From positions 1 to 8,161 of the forward strand of contig QMNL01000058.1 of assembly GCA_003647755.1 (NCBI GenBank): a stretch of 8,161 nt of DNA. Direction: 5' to 3'. Position 1 is the first letter of the stretch. Each line of letters opens with the position of its first letter. Shown here one piece after another: positions 5,839 through 8,161 of this stretch. The translations under genes and the position numbers were made by a program. Source of the stretch: Candidatus Coatesiibacteriota bacterium (GTDB lineage: Bacteria > B130-G9). The notes beneath the pieces were generated by a model. It was not told where the DNA came from. It was given only the letters and a program-made list of their open reading frames with translations, and did no database searches.

Positions 5839-7023
5839 CTACGCCGCGGGCTTCTTTGCGGCCGGTGGCGTCTTGGGGATTGGGGTCCAGTTCAGGACGG
5901 TTTCTCTGGCCTTCTCCAGCTGAGTGTCCTCGGAAGAGCTCCTATCCATCGGCACTATGATGTCCGGCGTGAGACCTACTTTGTGGAGTTTTTGGCCAAA
6001 GGGTCCCTCATACTCGCAGGTTGATAGAATCACCCTCGTGCCGTCGCTAGTCGAGATGCAGTCTGTGCCGAGCGCGAAGCCAAAGGTCTTCTCGCCCACT
6101 AGTTTCGCTATCCCGTGCCCACGCAAGCTCGCGGCCAAGACCTCCGCCTCACCAACCGTGCGCTTGTTGACTATGATCACAACGGGAACGGGCTTCGGTA
6201 TTAGTCCCACGCTGCTATCCCTTGCCACCTCCTTTATGCCATCTCTAGTCGACCGCAAGAAAAGAGGGTTAGAGCTCTCAAAACGGCTTAAGATATTCGT
6301 AACTTCCTTGATCGAGCCTCCGATGTTGTTTCGCACGTCGATTATTATACCCCTCGGCTCCGAAGACCCCAGGCTGGCCAGAGCCCGCTTGAACGTCTTG
6401 GAGACGCCATCAGCAAACCTCCTAATCCTGAAATAGACAACCCAGTCGTCGCCGACCGCAAAGTCCGCTGGTTTCGAGATGTACATCGCCCTGTGTAGAT
6501 TGACTTTCCTGGGGCTGAAATCATCTGGACCATACACGGTCAACGTTACTTTGCTCTCAGGCACACCTCGCAGATATCGTCGAAGCTCATCAAGTGTCAG
6601 GCCGTAAACGGGGCGCTCGTTGATTGCCACGATTCTATCGCCGGGGAGCACGTCAGACCCATCCGACGGTGAGTTGGTCTCTCGAGAGATCACGACGAAA
6701 AGACCTTTCTGGGACATAACGTTCAACCCAAGGTCCGCCTGCCGCTTGTTCTCCTCGTCCGCGAACTGAACTGTCGAGCGAGAATCGAGGCTGGAGACGA
6801 GTCGCCGTGTCCCGTGCCTCAGCAAGTTGCCCACGTCCACCTCGTCAACATAGAACCTGTCTATGGCGCGAAGCGTTCGGACGAGCGTTGACAGGTAGGG
6901 GAAATAACTCTCCAGCTCTTTGGTTTTATTGGGCTCATAACCTTGCTGCGATAGGCAAAGCGCCGCTATCGCAAACACCGCGAGAAACGCACCGCCCCAC
7001 CAAGCAAATCGTTTAGCTCGCAT
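5839..7023 (-). CDS. S41 (CtpA/Tsp-like) PDZ protein, probably catalytically inactive
   Basis: A 394-residue protein; numbers below include one extra residue from an upstream TTG at 7026. The N-terminus has a membrane anchor or uncleaved signal (about 8-26). A helical region (35-90) holds SLDSRS, where CtpA proteins usually have LDPHS. A PDZ domain (about 98-166: LPGDRIVAINERPVYG) and an S41 core (about 170-360) follow, ending in a Pro/Lys/Ala tail (383-395). Core markers are IIIDVRNNIGGS (usually DLRxNPGG), VVIIVNKR, LVGEKTFGF and VGLTPDIIVP. Aligned without gaps to the Tsp/CtpA active-site block, the Ser position is G292, the Lys position (TFGKG) is F317 and the Asp position is G303. All three residues used by Tsp are missing, yet the frame is intact. 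A scaffold or binding role in the periplasm is therefore likelier than proteolysis. The start is ATG 7023, with GGAG (7033-7030) 6 nt upstream. It follows the barrel gene by about 115 nt on the same strand. Confidence 0.87.
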   Translation of the reverse strand: MRAKRFAWWGGAFLAVFAIAALCLSQQGYEPNKTKELESYFPYLSTLVRTLRAIDRFYVDEVDVGNLLRHGTRRLVSSLDSRSTVQFADEENKRQADLGLNVMSQKGLFVVISRETNSPSDGSDVLPGDRIVAINERPVYGLTLDELRRYLRGVPESKVTLTVYGPDDFSPRKVNLHRAMYISKPADFAVGDDWVVYFRIRRFADGVSKTFKRALASLGSSEPRGIIIDVRNNIGGSIKEVTNILSRFESSNPLFLRSTRDGIKEVARDSSVGLIPKPVPVVIIVNKRTVGEAEVLAASLRGHGIAKLVGEKTFGFALGTDCISTSDGTRVILSTCEYEGPFGQKLHKVGLTPDIIVPMDRSSSEDTQLEKARETVLNWTPIPKTPPAAKKPAA

Positions 7024-7046
7024 CAATCGCTCCGCTGCAACACAAA

Positions 7047-7078
7047 ACGGCTTTCATACAACCAGGGCCTTCAGCCGT
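7047..7078 (-). terminator. Weak possible terminator between the barrel and S41-like genes
   Basis: On the minus strand, ACGGCT (7078-7073) and AGCCGT (7052-7047) can pair with a 20-nt loop and are followed by TTTTGTGTT. The long loop and short stem make it weak. An ATATGG/CCATAT inverted repeat lies at 7094-7120. If neither acts, the two minus-strand genes would be one transcript. Confidence 0.22.
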
Positions 7079-7141
7079 CGAGCTGAACAAGCTATATGGA
7101 CAGCCCGCGGCGGCCCATATTGGCGTGCCCGGGAGCCACGG

Positions 7142-7891
7142 CTAGAAGTATATCTTGACGCCGACAGTGGCGGCGAAGCCACCAAGATCAATATCGTCGG
7201 ATATGTCCTTAAGCGAGACCTCGTGGTACTTGTTCATCTTCAGCCTCAGGTCCTCGCTCTCCGAGAGATAATTGATCGCCATTGATGTGTATCCAAGCCC
7301 GAAATTCGCCCTGCCCCAACGGTAGCGGAGGTCCGTAACAAGTGCCAGGTCTGCCCTCTTGTCGAACAACTTGGCAACGAAATACTCCACCCCCAGGCCG
7401 CCGTTGACACCCCAAGCTACATCGTTCATCTCCGGAAACTCGTCGATCCGGGCCGAGAAAAACGTAGGCCCAAATGAAACATAAGGATTGAGCTTCTTCT
7501 TAGTGAGGAATGTAAAGCCTACATTGAAGTCGACCGGCACTATTTTGGTCCTGAGGTGCTCGTAGGGTATCTGTTTCTCGCTGGAAGTATGGCCAGCCGG
7601 GTAATGCACGCCGCTGTAGATGTATGTATAATAGGTCTTTCTCCTTTCAACCTTCGTGACCTCTCCAATGTGATCACGATACCTCGCAGCCCGAAGCTCG
7701 GCAAATAGCCACGGGTAAAAATGATAGGAAAAGGAGCCACCAAAGACAAAGTTATTCTCTAATTGGCCCATCTCCGGGAAATAGTAGCCACCCTCTGCGC
7801 TGATGGCGAACTTGCCCGTAGTATCCTCCGAAAACGCGAGGTTGACGAGCAGCAGGCTCAACAGCAAACCCACACACAAACCAGTTCTCAT
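7142..7891 (-). CDS. Outer-membrane beta-barrel protein, family not identified
   Basis: A 249-residue protein. The N-terminus is a signal peptide (MRTGLCVG, then a Leu-rich core to LAFS, cleavage near residue 21). The mature part is built of alternating hydrophobic and polar strands rich in Tyr, Phe and Gly (FAISAEGGYYF, FVFGGSFSYHFY, WLFAELRAARY, FNVGFTFL, LNPYVSFGPTFFSARI, GVNGGLGVEYF, DLRYRWG). It ends in VGVKIYF with a terminal Phe, the usual signal for outer-membrane insertion. The length suggests a small barrel of about 8-10 strands, like OmpA/OmpW-type domains, but no family is recognised. The frame continues upstream to 7945. Start 7891 is chosen because GGAGG (7904-7900) lies 8 nt before it; the ATG at 7897 is only 2 nt from that site. 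No catalytic motif is visible. It is the first gene after a strong promoter, with the S41-like gene downstream. Confidence 0.82.
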   Translation of the reverse strand: MRTGLCVGLLLSLLLVNLAFSEDTTGKFAISAEGGYYFPEMGQLENNFVFGGSFSYHFYPWLFAELRAARYRDHIGEVTKVERRKTYYTYIYSGVHYPAGHTSSEKQIPYEHLRTKIVPVDFNVGFTFLTKKKLNPYVSFGPTFFSARIDEFPEMNDVAWGVNGGLGVEYFVAKLFDKRADLALVTDLRYRWGRANFGLGYTSMAINYLSESEDLRLKMNKYHEVSLKDISDDIDLGGFAATVGVKIYF

Positions 7892-7968
7892 TCGCATTAC
7901 CTCCGGCGAAACCAAAGATTGATAGCATCCATGGAGGGCGGCCATGCCCTCTAGTAATCATCGCTGTC

Positions 7969-7997
7969 TTTATAATAAGGCGTGTCGGGGATGTCAA
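7969..7997 (-). promoter_or_regulatory. Strong sigma70-like promoter for the outer-membrane protein gene
   Basis: On the minus strand, the perfect -35 TTGACA (7997-7992) and TATAAA (7974-7969) are separated by exactly 17 nt. Transcription would start near 7962, giving an untranslated leader of about 70 nt before ATG 7891. This is the best promoter in the window. Confidence 0.72.
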
Positions 7998-8028
7998 GCG
8001 CTCTCTTAGGAGGAGTTTTCGTAATCGT

Positions 8029-8048
8029 GCCCGGGCCTGCTCAGCTGA
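8029..8048. other. Two adjacent short palindromes upstream of the barrel promoter
   Basis: GCCCGGGC (8029-8036) and TCAGCTGA (8041-8048) are perfect 8-bp palindromes lying about 32-51 bp beyond the -35 box. They could be binding sites or chance; nothing further supports either. Confidence 0.2.
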
Positions 8049-8062
8049 AGGCGCCCTTGCTG

Positions 8063-8161
8063 CATCCCCGTAAGGGGATGAACGTGAGTAGCCGTAGGTG
8101 CAACCTACGGATCAACGCCAAAGAAGAAAAGGAAAACAGCCCTGAAAGGGCTGAACATAGC
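8063..8161. repeat. Triple-hairpin, REP-like repeat element (continues past the window)
   Basis: There are three perfect hairpins in a row. 8063-8080 is CATCCCC, loop GTAA, GGGGATG (7-bp stem). 8092-8110 is CCGTAGGT, loop GCA, ACCTACGG (8-bp stem). 8137-8153 is CAGCCCT, loop GAA, AGGGCTG (7-bp stem). Hairpins 1 and 3 are each followed by a related linker (AACGTGAGTAGC and AACATAGC), so the unit hairpin + AAC..TAGC seems to be repeated. The second copy runs into the window edge, where another hairpin would be expected. No coding frame is supported. It resembles dispersed REP-like intergenic repeats seen in various environmental bacteria (from memory). No transposase is in the window. Confidence 0.6.

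Noticed and set aside
5924..6436. 170-residue open frame on the + strand
   Set aside because: It lies entirely inside the S41-like gene on the other strand, which has clear PDZ and S41 motifs. It shows no domain of its own.
8063..8153. CRISPR-like array
   Set aside because: The repeated elements are hairpins of different sequence and unequal spacing, not identical direct repeats with spacers, and no cas gene is present.
8137..8153. Intrinsic terminator
   Set aside because: The stem CAGCCCT/AGGGCTG is strong, but no T-run follows on the + strand. On the - strand the T-rich stretch after it (TTTTCCTTTTCTT) could serve, yet no gene in the window ends there and the hairpin belongs to the repeated series.

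Overview
The window is about 8.2 kb of moderately GC-rich bacterial DNA. It appears to be chromosomal and from a Gram-negative (diderm) organism: it carries a TonB/TolA-type protein, TolB, an outer-membrane beta-barrel protein and a periplasmic polysaccharide-deacetylase-like protein. No rRNA, tRNA, CRISPR array, intact transposon or phage gene is visible. The species cannot be named from the sequence. The loose gene order (receiver - TonB/TolA - tolB - cmk, without tolQ, tolR or pal) and a repeat made of small hairpins would fit an uncultivated deltaproteobacterium-like or candidate-phylum lineage, but that is inference.

Layout. Positions 1-612 contain no intact gene. They hold the wreck of a hydantoinase B/5-oxoprolinase (HyuB) gene at 180-479: its N-terminus and C-terminus are fused across a large internal deletion at a short shared sequence, with a further frameshift near the end. 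A sigma70-like -10 box at 553-558 leads into a membrane-anchored divergent polysaccharide deacetylase (613-2025, +). A HIT-family hydrolase gene (2100-2444, -) converges on it. Divergent from the HIT gene is a tight four-gene + strand cluster with gaps of 12-19 nt: a stand-alone response-regulator receiver (2568-2960), a TonB/TolA-like energy transducer (2980-3660), TolB (3674-5014) and cytidylate kinase (5027-5719).

After a convergent gap, the - strand carries an S41/CtpA-like PDZ protein (7023-5839). Its catalytic Ser, Lys and Asp positions all appear to be replaced, so it is probably a pseudoprotease. Upstream on the same strand is an outer-membrane beta-barrel protein (7891-7142) with a near-consensus promoter (7997-7969). 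The right edge (8063-8161) holds three consecutive perfect hairpins joined by a related linker, which looks like part of a dispersed REP-like repeat that continues past the window.

How the genes fit together. Most of the window concerns the cell envelope. TonB/TolA and TolB are parts of the trans-envelope energy-transducing machinery. The deacetylase-like protein and the S41-like protein belong to families that often act in the periplasm on cell-wall-related processes. The beta-barrel protein sits in the outer membrane. Cmk (CMP recycling) and the HIT protein (nucleotide hydrolysis) are housekeeping genes. The points most worth attention are the dead-looking S41 protease next to the barrel protein, the Tol cluster led by a lone receiver, the deletion scar in hyuB, and the triple-hairpin repeat.
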